In this document: positions 12,654-25,399 of the stretch, piece by piece
Layout of the letters: each line of letters opens with the position of its first letter
Position numbering within the stretch: position 1 is the first letter of the stretch
Assembly (NCBI GenBank): GCA_904066235.2
Contig: CAJFCV020000006.1
Coordinates: 8,804,001-8,868,000, forward strand
From: Bursaphelenchus xylophilus
Taxonomy: Eukaryota > Nematoda > Chromadorea > Rhabditida > Aphelenchoididae
Direction of reading: 5' to 3'
DNA: 64,000 nt
Position numbers and translations under genes: made by a program
The notes under the pieces: model-generated
What the model was told of the DNA's origin: nothing
Databases searched by the model: none
What the model saw: only the letters and a program-made list of their open reading frames with translations

Positions 12654-15600
12654 CTTGCGGCCGCGAAGCGGCGGCGGGGAGAGCAAAAAACGCAGTCAAA
12701 GCCAATTGCTTTGGCGGCCATTTGAAGGACTTTTGGAATGCGGGTCGGGTCGGATGAAGGGGCCAAAATTTTGCATAAATGAGGCTGCGAGGGGATTAAG
12801 CGCGAGGCATGATGCGGAAGGATTCAGGTGGCGGTGGGGCTAATGTTTTGGCATGAAATTCGATCCGATAAATTTGTTGATACTGCAGAATAGAATATTC
12901 TTTTGCTTACGGATCAAGACAAAATGTAAATTTTATGCATAAGACAGCCTAATCTTCTTTTCCTATGGCATTAATCTATCTATCGTAGACTTATCGCTCC
13001 GTAAACACTAAAATTAAGCTTAATTTTACACCAAATTATCATCAACCGTCTTCTACATAGATCACAATAATATAAAGTGATGTAAATTCTGTCCTTTTCC
13101 GCTGTCTAATGCCGGCTGGAAGGCCTTTTTGCATGACTGATAAGCTTGTCTGCATAAACAGGAAATCCTCTGAAATCCAATCTAATCATCAAGGGGATTT
13201 ATGCAAAGTTTTACGAAAGATCTTTGTGGAGGATGGTCTTTATTTGAATGTAAATTAATTTTCCCTCAGTAACATTGAAAACAAAGTTAGTAGAGGATCA
13301 GCAAATCTGTCTAATTTGATTATTCTCCCCTCTATTCTCAATCTTCCGACCCCACTCTTTAACCCATTCATCTCAACTCCCAACTCAACGCACAAAAAAG
13401 CGCTGCAAGGCAAACAGAAAATGAAGAAATAATCATATTTTGTGAGGCAAATTAATTACGGCCGCCCGGATCAGGGCCCGATTGGAAGAGAGCGGAGGGA
13501 ATTTGAGTGGAATAAAAAATATTATTCCACCGGAGTTTTGGTCGAAATTTTTGTGGAATACAAATAAACATACGAGGGGAGGCAGAGGAGAAAGTAGTAG
13601 TAATAACAATCAAAGGAAAGTCGAGGGGTTGATTTGGATAAGAGGGGCTGAGAAGGGGAGGGATGCAAATATGGGTTGAATGGGGAGCGAAACTAGTGTA
13701 AAAGCAGTATAATAGGAGTAGTTATATAATATGAGCCGGGAAAAAATTTAGCTGATTTGGGGGAAATGTTATGGGAATGGTAAAATAGATATTTACAAGG
13801 CAAAATTCCCAGATTTTTATAAAATTTAGGGGCATTTTGCAAATGAAATAGAAGGTTTAACCAGCGCTTTCTATAGAAATACCTGAGATTTTTTGAGAGC
13901 AACCTAAAATTTGATGATTTTTGAATTTTTAGTTACCGCAGAAAATATGGACTGCAGCTTTTTGTAAGAAATTATAATAGTTCTTCCCGGTCAGAAAAAA
14001 CATATATCCAAATTTTTTCTCTGTCAGCCTTTCCTCATTTTCATAGTCTATCTCACGGCAGAGCAAATCCGAGCATCGTTCATCAAGCACTTGTTTTTCT
14101 CAGACTTCAAACAAAGGTTAAAAACAACCAAAAGAAAAAAGACATCAAAACTAATAAAACCCTCAAGAAATGTCGAAAATTTGGCTGTACTCGCAAACCA
14201 CACGATAAAATTTTTAGCAATTGACAAGTGGTCTAGTAAAATTATGTTTGTGAAATTACTATAATACTCCAAAAACAGCATTAGTCTTGCAAGTAACACT
14301 CAAATCCGAAACGTCACCATTCAACGCCAAAATTTAAGGATATGAAAGCGCTGCACAGATAAATCGGCCCCTTTTCTCCGGCCTCTAATGGTATGCAAAT
14401 CAAAAGCGTATGCAAATTTCTCGTTTCTAAATTCGAAGAGTGGCGGAAAAGGGCATGGGGGAATGCATTCAAATATTTGTATTCAAAAAAACTTATAATT
14501 ATAGAAAAACATGTGTAAAATTCAAGTCTGACAATGGCCGAGAATTTCGCCTTCTTTCGCAATGCCTCAGGGCTCGTAATAATAAAATTCAAATCACCTG
14601 GTCCGAGGGCCTTGCTTTTGACAAAAAATCATTCTGTTTTCGGCGGGCAGGTCAGGGATCTCGGATTTGGAGGCTTTCCGAGCAAAACTTGGCCATAAAA
14701 TACGCGATAAAGTGTCAAAAAAATATCAATCGCATAAAAATTAGCACCGCTATTACTCATCGTTTACAAAATGATTATAATTTGGGCTATTTTGATCGAA
14801 AATCCGGGAAATTTTATAAATGGAGCCATTAATGTATTCAAATATAAAAAATGAACAACATTGCTGTTGTTTAACGTTTAGCGACGTTTTACTAAACGGA
14901 GCTGATAACAGCGCTGATAATTTTATTAGTTAATCGCCCAAACAACAACGTCTATTCGAAAAGTTGAAGCAAAGACGTAAAATTTTCCCGCACTGTGCGG
15001 TAAAATGCTGTTATTGCCGTTAAGTAGGTTGTGCGGGAGCTAGCGATTTTTGTAAAAAATCGCTTGAATGAAGTATGCTACAGTAACACCGGTTTTGGTA
15101 ATTTTTTGCAAAGTCATTTTTTACGATGCTTGGCAGAGTCTAAACCCTATCAATGCACAGTGCGAAAGCTGAGTCACAAGATCCGGACAATTAAATCTGA
15201 TCCGTTAATCGCGGCTCCCCTCTCGAATTGTGCCAAAGCCCCGACCAGCCCCATCAACGGCCGGCTATCATCGCCTCCGGGGATTCTAATTGCCGCAAAA
15301 AAAGTTTGCCCGAAATTTGCACATAAAAAGATAAGGGCGATTAAAACCGAAAGCCCCGAGGCCAACAATTTTCGAAGAGGCGGCGGTTGTTCCTCCATAT
15401 GCATATTTTCCAACCTGGGCCCGCTCGCCCTCCCCACTCCCCCCATGGGGCCAACTGTTTGATTGTGAGAAACGAAGGGGTCGGGTGAAATTTTCCATTC
15501 AGCGCCCACCTTGGCCGAATAAATATTTAGTGAAATAATCAATCGGAAGGACGATGCTTATCATCCCCTCCGGGCCCCCGCCGATACGAGGGAATTATAT

Positions 15601-16654
15601 TTTCGCAAAAATATATAAATTTGGCGGAAGATAAAGCGCTGAAATTCGAGGAGATGAAGTGGGGGCAGGTAGATACGGATGTGAAAGGAGCTAAATTAAA
15701 TAGATGATCATTTTATTGAATGACATATAAAGATCGAAAGTTTTAAACATAAAGGAAATTTGACATAAAAACTCCCATCGGCAAAAAATCAGCGATTGAC
15801 AAGCCATTTGGCCAATGAAATCAAAGAAATCACTAAAATCATCATTTTTTTCTAGATGAAACTCGGCGACAAGGAAAATCTTCTCCTATAAAATTTGAGC
15901 CCTGCCCATGTTTTGCAGGCAATTCGCGCTCAGACAGAACAAAAAATTTGCATACTAATTATCCATGCAGCCCAAATTTCGGCCAGGAAACACAGATCTT
16001 ATTAAAGAAGATGCCCACAACTTGGCCAATATCATGGTAATGAAAATGGCACGGGAAGAGGCGATTAATTGCTATCAAATATGCAAATTCCCATGGCATG
16101 CAACATGGGCGCAAATCCTCGTCCCATTAGGCGTCCAAACTCATCGAAATGCTCTAATATTCAAATACAGGACCCTCTAATCTGAGACGAGAGAGAACTT
16201 ATTCAAATTTTTCCCACACCACAAATATTATAATTCCTCAGGGCCGGAACTCAAGGCGAGCGGAAAAAAGAGATTTCTCTCTTCGTTTTTTTGAATATTT
16301 AAATGAAGCACGGACGAAGCAATATTTACATAAAATTCTGTGAGGAAATTTGCGGGACGGAGGACGAGTCCCAGGCATCGGAGTCATGATGGTGTGCACT
16401 CTCACGGAAAGTAAAAGGATTAAAATTTGAATGTGCTATGTGCTGGATTCGTTCGGAATAGGAGATAGACTGAACGTTTGGTAAAAAAACGGTAAAATTT
16501 TGGAAATAATCTGCCTACGCGCATAAAAAATCCTAAATTTTTAAGTGGAGTTTTGCAGATGCAGATAATTCAACGACTTTTTTAGACTAGAGAGAATGGA
16601 AAATAAGGAGAGCGGCAAGTGAAAAAAATATTTTTGATAGTTTTTGACTTAAAA

Positions 16655-16700
16655 ATCTCTCCGGTTTCTGCAAAACGCAGCTTTAAAATCGTGCATATAT
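16655..16700 (+). repeat. Dispersed repeat family R1, copy
   Basis: Contains TTGACTTAAAAATCTCTCCG followed by GTTTCTGCAAAACGCAG and, further on, AAGTTTCATTAAGATCTGTG. The same arrangement of a TAAAAATCT block, then TTCTGCAAAGCG, recurs at 17520, 40432 and 41415. A diverged non-coding family of unknown type. Confidence 0.5.
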
Positions 16701-17519
16701 TTCAGAAAAATAAATGCAAAATTTTTACCAAGTTTCATTAAGATCTGTGCATCTGCCTCAACCGCTTCTCCTTGTGATAACTCCATTATCCTAATTTGAA
16801 ATATACGTACATACACATACACCAAAAATAAATATTATAACCTCCTTCATCTAGCCAACTTCCATAATCCATCCACCAATTTTTCCCTCGTCCCATTCAG
16901 CCGTTCCAATAATTATGCAAAAAATTTGCATATGTGAAAGATCCCTCTCCTTTCTAAAATTAAAAAATCCCCCAAAAGAATCGAATTTCCAAATTTGATG
17001 ATTGATACTCAAAAGCAGAGAAAAGACTCTTCAAAACATTTAAATTTACAGCATAGTAAAAGTAGGATTGCAGAAAAAGTAAATTATTTTAGGTGAAGAG
17101 AAAAAAGATTCCGCTCTTTCACTTATTTTCACAAACTTTTCAGAAGAAAAAGCAGGTTCATAAAAATTATTTACGTGAGTTGGGAGCGACAGAGGTTGGG
17201 AGAGTGATTTGCAAGAATAAATTATCGACAAGGAAGAAGGGGGAAGAAATCAAGTGTTTTTAGGAAAGATCTTAAGACAGAAAAGTGCATGGAAATGAGT
17301 TCGAGGAAACGAATTTTAATCAAAATTTGAGGATTGGTAAAATACGAAGTAGAGATTTCAAACATGTCTGTTCTAAACCACAAAAATTTTTAAATGAGAA
17401 TTTTTTAACTCACTATATTTCTTTCAAATTTTAGAGGTTTGTCTTATCTATAGAACATACTATTGAAATCTCAAAACGTGGTGATAATAAGGCTGCAATT
17501 TTTCATGGATAAAAAATGC

Positions 17520-17615
17520 CAGCCTAAAAATCTCTGGGGCTTCTGCAAAGCGCGAACTAAAAATCTTGGCCCAGAACATTTTAATAAAATTTTTTTAAGC
17601 TTCATTATAATCTCC
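17520..17615 (+). repeat. Dispersed repeat family R1, copy
   Basis: Reads CTAAAAATCTCTGGGGCTTC then TGCAAAGCGCGA, and later AAGCTTCATTATAATCTCC. This matches the 16655 copy in order and spacing. Confidence 0.5.
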
Positions 17616-20489
17616 TCTTTGGATCTCCGGAACTTCCTGGTCTTATTCTTATGACATAAGCCAATACAATCAAATTTTCAAATCTCCCCATTCCCTTATT
17701 ATTTCATTTACAAAAATAAAATTTTGCAAAGCAACTCATCCTTCTAAACTTCAGCGGTTTGCTACCTGTAAGATTTCGGCTCAACAAGTGCAGATGTAAT
17801 ATTATAACCGCGGAAATAAATTCCGTCTCCCAACATCCAATAATCCCTTAAATACGCGGAATTAATCAGAATTAACAACAAAAATTACTTTCGAATGAAT
17901 GTGGCTCACAGACATTCACTTATTTATGATTACCACAGAAGACTATTGATCTTCAAGTTTTGGAAATTCATAGCAAATTGAATTATTTTGGACCCAAGTT
18001 TCTCCAGAAATTAAAATTATGAAACGGAATGAATATATTAAGAGACGCTTTTCCCCCTCCCATTTCTTGAATAAATGTAAAACAAGAGCAATCTTTATAA
18101 GCCTCGAGGAAAACGATTGTCATCTCGCGAGAAACAATTTGTTGCCCTCAGCAAATTTTAATGTACCGCACTTTGAATGGAAGGCGGAAAGAAAAAAGGC
18201 CTGGAATAAAAAATGAAACATCGGAATTTGAATAAGAAAGTGCTTCTTTCAACAAACTTTTGGCGCAACACTATGAATATGCAAATGTTACGGGAGAAAT
18301 TTGGATTTGTGATGCATGAAGAGTGGATTTGATGAGGGGAAATGAATCCGCGTTAGAACTTTTTTAAAATTTTTGTAAAATACGTTTGCTGTTCAAGTTT
18401 TTTTTTCTGATGGGCTCAGGTTTTCAGCTTACAATTTTTGCTAGGCGCAAGCGGTTTTTTAGGATAAAAAATGTAAAAAATGAGGTAATTTTGAGACTTC
18501 ATGCAATTCCAAAAAAATAAATTTCTTATTATTAGAAGCAAAAATTTTCCCCCAAAAATATTTTTTCTATCAAAATGGACAATGAAATGACCGTAAATCA
18601 TATTGTTTTGGTCGTTCCTCTTAATTTTCCAAGGCTCTTATACGTATATTTGCAAAAAATTTGATTCAGCTAAAAATTTTTAGCAACTTAAAGCTTGTTA
18701 CAATGTTTACAAAAATTCCAAAATTACCGTCATTTATGTAAAAATACTGACTTAAAAGCGGTATCCATTAAAAAACCAAAACGTTAGCCTTTTATTACGA
18801 TACTTATGAGCACCAATACCCCATGAAAACCTTTTAAAAAACACCTCCAGCCAAAAGTTTACTCAAAAACGTTTGTCTATGACAATTCCAAGTTCCCCGT
18901 CGAGTTATAAGAGGCCCGCACTTGGAGAGAACATTAAAGAGAGTCAGACTCCAACTCTATGCAGATTTACCCACGATAACCATTTTTTGTTGGAGTGGAA
19001 AAAAGACGAAAATTTTTGAAAAATTTGCGTTTTTCGCTCATGGAATTCTCTCTCTGAAAAACAGCCCAAGGCCGCCGAAAAACTTTGTTTGGAATATGCA
19101 AAAATATGGCTGGTTCCTGGAAAAGAGAGGAAGAAATGAGAGTTGATGTACTTCGAGGAGTAGTACGGTATTGAATTACAATAGAGGGGTGGAAGAACAA
19201 TTGATGCCCTCGAGGGGAAAGTTGGATTCCAGAGATAATGCAACTTAACAGAGAGTTTACGCCGATAAGTCCATAAATGGATAAGATTGCAAAGTGGTAC
19301 AGTAGAATTTCCCTTCAACGAACCGCAAGCGACAGAAAATGGTTCGTTAAAAGAAGCTTTATTTTTACGGAGGTTCATTTTAGCCTAAAATTGCCTCTTG
19401 GGACCTCTGTAATCGTTTCCTACAGACAATTGTTGTTATACGGAACTTTGCCCTAAAATTTTGTAAAATTCCTCAAAAGTTAAGGTGTTAATTTGTGCCA
19501 AGTTTCATCAAAAATTGAGCTTCGCATTGTACGACCACTTGCCACAAAGACTTCAATAAATAATATTTTAGTCATCCAAATTACGGTACCCCAGACTATC
19601 CACGAAGCCTTTTAGGATCGAAAACTTTCCAAATAATTGTCTACTCTTTCAGCATTTGAAATATGAAAAACATAAACATAAAACACTCAAAAACACCCCT
19701 CAACCTGCCAACCCATGACTTTTGACTTCATAAATTTAAAAGGGTACCCTAGGCCTTTCGCGCACTCACTTTCAATAACTACTTCCTCAAATTCTTTATG
19801 CAAAAAAACGAAGAGGAGCTCCGAAAGATAACGATCAGCCAACTCCTTCGAAAACCCTCAAAAAAACTTGATCGCGCGAAATTCGTGACTCCAAAAACCT
19901 TGAAATGGCAATTGGGGAAGAAATCTGCATAAAAAAGGGAGGGAATATGAACGGCTTTGGCGGCGCATTGATTTGCATACCGATGGAATGGGAGAAGGAG
20001 ATGGCTTCACATCGGGGGCTCCGGAAGATTTATCCTGACGTGTTTGGGAAAAAAATCGAAAAAGGTGGGAATTTTCGGTTGCGCAAGAGTCGGTCCGCTG
20101 GAGGAGCTGCAATTTACATAGTAAACATTAGGAAAGGAACTCGAAATTTTTGGTGAAATAGTCTTGATTCCAAACAATAAGGGCGAAATTCTTATTGTCT
20201 GTCTATTTAATACAAACATATAAGAGTTTTCCAGCCAAATTTGACAAGTTTCGGCCAAAAAAAACATTTTCTCTCTGACCGTCTCTCCTAATTTTTTATT
20301 GTCTCTCGTCTGAAAAGATGGCGTTTTGCTTGAGTCCAAATTTTTGATAATAGGTTTATGGCTTAGAAAATGATTTCCATAAAATCCGTAGACTTTTTTC
20401 TGCTATGCACAGTGCATTTTATGCTTCTATTTGCAGTGAATTTTGACCAATTTCTTCGAAAACCATTGAATTGTTGCGAAAAAACTAAT

Positions 20490-20530
20490 CTATACAGTAG
20501 GAAGTCTGATACTATACAGTAAGAAGTCTG
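20490..20530 (+). repeat. Two-copy 22-bp tandem repeat
   Basis: CTATACAGTAGGAAGTCTG at 20490 is repeated with one change (CTATACAGTAAGAAGTCTG) at 20512. No larger array is present. Confidence 0.8.
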
Positions 20531-22149
20531 CCAAAGCTTCAACGAATCAGTCACCGCGACCCTAAAATTTGATCCCCAACCAGTCCATCCACCCCAAAAC
20601 CCTGAAACATTCAAAACTCCCTTCAAATCATCATATCATCCCCCTCTCCCCAACCATTACTTTGAAAGACCAGTAAGAGTAATAACAACTTCCACCGGAA
20701 AATCATAGGCGCAAAAAACGAGAGAGCCCTCCATTTTTAATTTTTTCCACCGAATATACAAAAATGCGCATTATAATTGAAGCGCATATTTCCAACCTGC
20801 GGTGGGGTCGGGTCCCGCCACAAAAGGGTTGCCCCCGGCTCCCTCATCGCCTCTATTAGAGTCGTCGTCGCAGCCAGCCAGAAAATGGATGCGGTAATAA
20901 CCATATTTGGGTACATTGAAATAAATGCAAAACTTTGGAAAGGAAAGGAATGGAGGTGGAAACGAGAATAAAGTAGTTGGTCGTGTGCGGCAGTCGGAGC
21001 TGTAAAATGGTAATTGGATGGTAAAATACGCAACGTGTTTCGCAGTCTTTGAATTAGCGCCAACAGGCTTCCCGTAAAATTGCCTCAGGTGCCTACACGG
21101 TTGTATTAACGTCTTCGTTTTTACCGTTAAGATTTTTAAGTCGTTGCAAAAAACTTGACATTTTTAGAATCTTTCTTTCTTGAAAGCTATGACAGTTCAG
21201 AAGTAAGAAAACTTTATAATAAAAATAACGTCAGTATGGCAAAAACGTTGTTCTATGATGATCTTTCATCATTTTCTTACAGCCTGCAAAAAACATTGAA
21301 TATGTCGGCTGGCATTGGAAGAAAGTCAGCCAAAATTTTCAGTATTTTATACTAGGCTTACATAAATAATGAAAACATTAGAACTGGCTTTATGCTTTTT
21401 TCCGACATAAGATGTAGAAATGTAAAAAAAGATTGCTATTGTCAACGCTAAAGATTAAAGATATTCAAATTAAAGTTGAAGTAAAAAATGAAGTAATGAA
21501 AACTCAAAAACAGATAATATTTTTTGCCGTATCCAATATTCGAATAAAAAATCAATTAATTAAACTTTTCTTAAAGCTGATTTTCTCCTCGCCAAAAACG
21601 CCCCCACATATGGCAAAACGATGACAAAGCCCACCCACAAAATGCTGATCGGTCCTCCATTCAAAACATCAGAATCCCCAAAACAGTTCCGCCAGACCAA
21701 AACATCAGCCCCCACTTATTTTAATTTTTTTGCGCGGTCTCTTTTTTTCGGTCCGAGGAAATGAAAATTTTCGAAAAAAACTCGCCACAAAATATTCAAA
21801 AAAAAGTGCTCGCCCAGCCATTTAATCGCACCTGCGGCAGGTCGAGAGGCGAGAGGAAACAAAAAAGATTGCATAATTCGGGGAGGGTGGTGAGGCGCGA
21901 GAAAAAAGGTTGTCAAAACCCGAGAAATGCGGACAAAATTTAAATTCGGAGCCTTTGGTGATTGATGCAAGGGCGACGAAGAAGGTCGTCGACGAAGAAA
22001 TTCCCGGTTTGATCAGCAATTTGAATGGGCTTCTGGGCTCGGCGACAAAATTTGCATTGTAAAAGACATGTGATTTGCTCGAATTGACTTTCGAAGCACA
22101 TGAGCGAAGAAAGTTCAAATAGAATTCGTTTTGTGACATCAATAACATA

Positions 22150-22480
22150 AAAGTTCCGATTTCTTATATTTTCAAATTTATGGCGATTTTTTAATTTGAA
22201 TATTCAAATTTTTAAATGTCATTTGAGCAATTTTTATTTCTGAATTTTTGATCAAGATTTTCCGATTGTTGAAATTTTAAATAATTTTCAAATTTGATTA
22301 TGCAAATTTTTGAACATAATTTGATTTTTCAACTTTATGGTTAATTTTTGCGTCTGATTACTTTTCAATTCTAGTGTTTCTTTTCAAAATTTTTTGTTCA
22401 AATAAATTATTTGAAATTGCCCTCCAAAAAATTGAATAAACACTCAAAATTTTTGCATAATTTCCTCCGATCATTTCCCC
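22150..22480. repeat. AT-rich low-complexity tract
   Basis: A run of short irregular repeats built from TTTGAA, CAAATTTTT and ATTTTTGA units. It does not resolve into a regular satellite unit. Confidence 0.6.
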
Positions 22481-22961
22481 AACACTTCCCCGAAAAATTG
22501 GAATAATTTTTCGAAAGAAAAATGGTAAACTGAAGGGCCTGCAGGTCGTACAAGACTTCCTTTGAGAGCGAAAATTATTCCAATATTTCTTTTCAAATTT
22601 CGAAAATTATTCAATCACACCTTTGGGTAAACAAAAGCCGAGAGTAACCTTGAAACGATCGACTTCATTACTCTTCATTTTTTGGTTGAAAGTTGAGACG
22701 GAAGGTCGTAATCGAGCATTTGAATAATGGGCTGCGACATTTGTTGTAACAAAGGCTAAGTAGATTTGAAATATAATTTTACGGCTTGAAATGAAGAAAA
22801 CAAATGGAAAATTTTTATTTATCATTGGCAATTCTAATCCGTATTTTACATGCAAAAATTTTTTGTATATTACCTCAAAAAAAATTAAAATACGACAAGA
22901 TTTCTTCCGCTCAGAATTTTTTTCAATTCCACTCAAACAGAACGGCCTTTCACCAAGTGTG

Positions 22962-23030
22962 AAAATAGTCAAGTGGTAGTTCGTTCGTTTTTCATTCGAA
23001 AAGACGCGGGTTCGAATCCCTTCGCTTGCC
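22962..23030 (+). pseudogene. Degenerate tRNA-Glu(TTC)-like sequence
   Basis: The core has a recognisable A-box/D-loop (AAGTGGTAG) and a near-complete anticodon arm, TTCGT-TTTTCAT-TCGAA. Its loop carries anticodon TTC with a single T:T mismatch. A perfect-looking B box (GGGTTCGAATCCC) follows. The acceptor arm does not pair: the 3' side TTCGCTTGCC has no 5' partner, and the D stem and outer T stem are broken. I therefore read it as a tRNA relic or a tRNA-derived SINE head, not a working tRNA. The minus strand shows no better fold. Confidence 0.5.
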
Positions 23031-23859
23031 AAAAGCGCCGTTTCGGGCTTTCCAATGCAAGTTGCGGTCGTCGGTCAAAGCAAGAGCACTGTGAGGCTTG
23101 GGTGTGGGGCAGAATGTTCGATGTGTGACCCCCTCAATCTGCTATCAAACATTTTGCCAATTTCTGGCTTTGAAATCGTATGAAATAACAGTTTAGCAAT
23201 GTAAATTTTAATATTACATAAAGAAAACGAAATTTTGAGATGTCCTTCCTCAAGACAATCCTGATCAAACTTGGCCAACAATTTTCATTTGCAAAAACAA
23301 ACGGGATTTTCAGCTTGCAACTCCGAAAAAAATATCTCTAGTTTGTTTTTTACTGCCGAAGGTGTACTCTCTAAATGAGTGAGCGAGAGGTTGACAAAGC
23401 TAATACAATTCGAAGCTATGAGCTAACCAGTAACTTTGCCAGTTGAGACTAACCAGTAGTCCCCTCGCTGTAAAAATTATCTTACGAAATGACACAAGAA
23501 ATATTCAAAGACCTGCATAGACAAGAAAAGCACATCGATCAACTCCCTTGCAAGCAAAGCCCTCTTTGTCGTTGAAATATTCCTTCCTTGTCTATATCAG
23601 ACCAATGTAAGATTATATATCTGTGCCTTATTTTCTTGGGAAGTGGGTACCAAACAAGAGTTGGCTCTGTTGTGTGCCTTGGTCCTCAGGGGTTTTAATG
23701 GGCGTGCCTCTTTCTCTTCACCATGAAATAATCGTTAAGACAAAGAAAATTATAATGAAACCTAATTTTTTTGGAGAGCAAGAACTATAGATTCTTTGCG
23801 TTTTATAAAGTCATCGATAACGTTGCCATTTAGAGTATTAATTTACTATCTCATGACAA

Positions 23860-25399
23860 ATGACCATTTCTAATCTAAACTTCCTTTCTTTACTATTGCT
23901 GGTAGCAGCTTGCTTAGGCCTTGAAATGAAGTATCATCAAGGGCCTAAAATACGCTCAAAATTTTATAGAACGAGCGCCAATGTTATCCTTGATTATTCT
24001 TCAAAATCTTATGTTAGCCTAATTTCTTTGGGAACTCCAGGCCAAGAAATAATTGTAGCTTTGGATACGTTGACTTCAGCTCTTTGGGTCCCAGATCTTT
24101 CTTGTTCAAAAAGCGGTAAGCCCATCAGATTTTGGCTGAAAAAATTATTAATTTATGCTTTCAGATGGCTCATGTAAACACAAAAATGTTTTCGATCAAA
24201 CAAAATCAAAGACCTTTCAAGAAGGTAAGCTTGGGAAAAACGTGCTGCAAGTGTGGCGGTCAGGCTGCAGTGAAACTTGACCTTTATTGTATCTTTCGAA
24301 CTTGGCCATTACACATGCAATATTTTTGGGTTGCTTTTTAAAAAGATTGCCGCATTTCTAGGGTCTATGCAGTTGGAAATTAAGCTTGTTGATTTTGAGG
24401 GCAAAACGATCCAAGTAACTTACAGCCATCATTTCCAGGCTCCGGTGAATCCATTCCAATTCCATTTTTGGACAGTGAGATTGCGGCAACGTTTGTCTAC
24501 GACGTCTTCCGATTAGGCCAGGTCAATCAAAATGACGTCACACAAAATTACTTACAATTTGGACTGGTCAGAGAGTTCAATGAAGCCTATCAAAGCTTCG
24601 GTTATGATGGAGTATTTGGTCTTGGGATTGGCGGCGATAGATCCATTTCCCCAATAATGCAATTGTTCGACAATGGAGTCATAAAAGCGCCAATCGTGTC
24701 GGTTTATCAGAGTAACACTGGTCCTGACAATGAGGAATATCCGAACGGCGTGTTGACGCTTGGACAATACGATTTAAAGAGATGCAGAGCTGTGAGAAAA
24801 TATATAGATGTGGACGAAAAGAACGGGTGGGTGTTTCCAGTTGCGTCGTTCAATGTGATAAGTCATTTTGGAAGTGGGAATAACCAATGGAAGGTAAAGA
24901 ATGCTTACAGGGAAAGTGTTTAGTCGAGCATGATTTTTTCTTTTTGGAAAATTGCCCGAGTTATTTACTGTTTAGAATAGGATGACATATAAAACAATAT
25001 CCTTTTTTATGCTGGCAAGATCTTCATCAAACCAAAATCTTCCTTTGAAAAATTAACTTTCAGGGTGTGTTCGATCTCTCATCCGACTATATCCACATAC
25101 CGTCTACAGCCATCAATATCCTTTTAAAAAAATTGGAGGCATCTCAGGATAAAGATGGCAAATTTTTTGTTGATTGCCAAAAAAGTGTTCCTCTTATTTT
25201 CAATCTCCATGGACACATCCTCACTATTAACAGCAGTGAAATCTACGAACAACGAAGTAATTCGAAATGCTTGATCAAGATGAGACAGACGAGAAAAACA
25301 GATCAGTACGACTTCCGATTTGGCCAGCCATTATTAGCAAAATACTGCGTGGTCTTTGACTATAATCGCAGAATTGCATTTCCCATTAAAAAAGTTTAA
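23860..25399 (+). CDS. Secreted pepsin-like protein (family A1) with degenerate active sites
   Basis: About 368 residues. Inferred exons 23860-24115, 24165-24224, 24439-24893 and 25064-25399; all phases agree. The N-terminus is a signal peptide (LNFLSLLLLVAACLG). The fold is recognisable: SLGTPGQ before the first active site, WVPD, a CKHKNVFD segment, GYDGVFGLGIGG, and a C-terminal lobe with VDCQKSVPLIF and PLLAKYCVVFDYNRRIAFP. The active sites are altered. The first, normally DTGSS, reads DTLTS; the second, normally DTGTS/DSG, reads DLSSD. Both aspartates remain but both glycines are gone. The tyrosine-containing flap (usually YGTG) is not seen between TFQE and the YDVFRLG strand. Catalysis is therefore doubtful, and a binding or decoy role is possible. 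Poly(A) signal AATAAA at 25421. Family sure; function unknown. Confidence 0.85.

Larger units (their letters stand above)
9426..22307. promoter_or_regulatory. Cluster of POU octamer sites (ATGCAAAT)
   Basis: Exact ATGCAAAT or its complement occurs at 9426, 10945, 11768, 13663, 14393, 14410, 15946, 16081, 16924, 18279, 19971, 22050 and 22300 (hand count, 13 in 15 kb). Base composition alone (about 62% AT assumed) predicts about one. Two sites are 17 bp apart at 14393/14410. The remaining 49 kb holds about seven. The octamer is the classical POU-domain site and the nearest gene encodes a POU protein. Confidence 0.5.
8752..23859. other. 15-kb gene-poor region upstream of the POU gene
   Basis: I find no convincing gene here. 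AT-rich DNA alternates with GC-rich islands at about 10500-10560, 10900-11300, 11570-11920, 12340-12850, 13450-13690, 15190-15600, 19900-20110 and 20780-20960. The open frames in the islands lack domains or splice-consistent partners. The tract is rich in ATTTGCAT/ATGCAAAT, holds two dispersed repeats (16655, 17520) and a tRNA-like relic, and ends at the pepsin-like gene. It is most simply a regulatory or non-coding RNA landscape for the divergent POU gene. Confidence 0.55.

Noticed and set aside
12334..12843. 169-codon open frame in a GC-rich island
   Set aside because: The island's composition removes stop codons in several frames at once. No domain, no splice partner, no signal.
14440..14832. 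130-codon open frame containing SDNGREF, reminiscent of retroviral integrase
   Set aside because: Only those few residues match. No DDE spacing, zinc-binding HHCC or neighbouring polymerase domain is present, and the rest looks like translated non-coding DNA.
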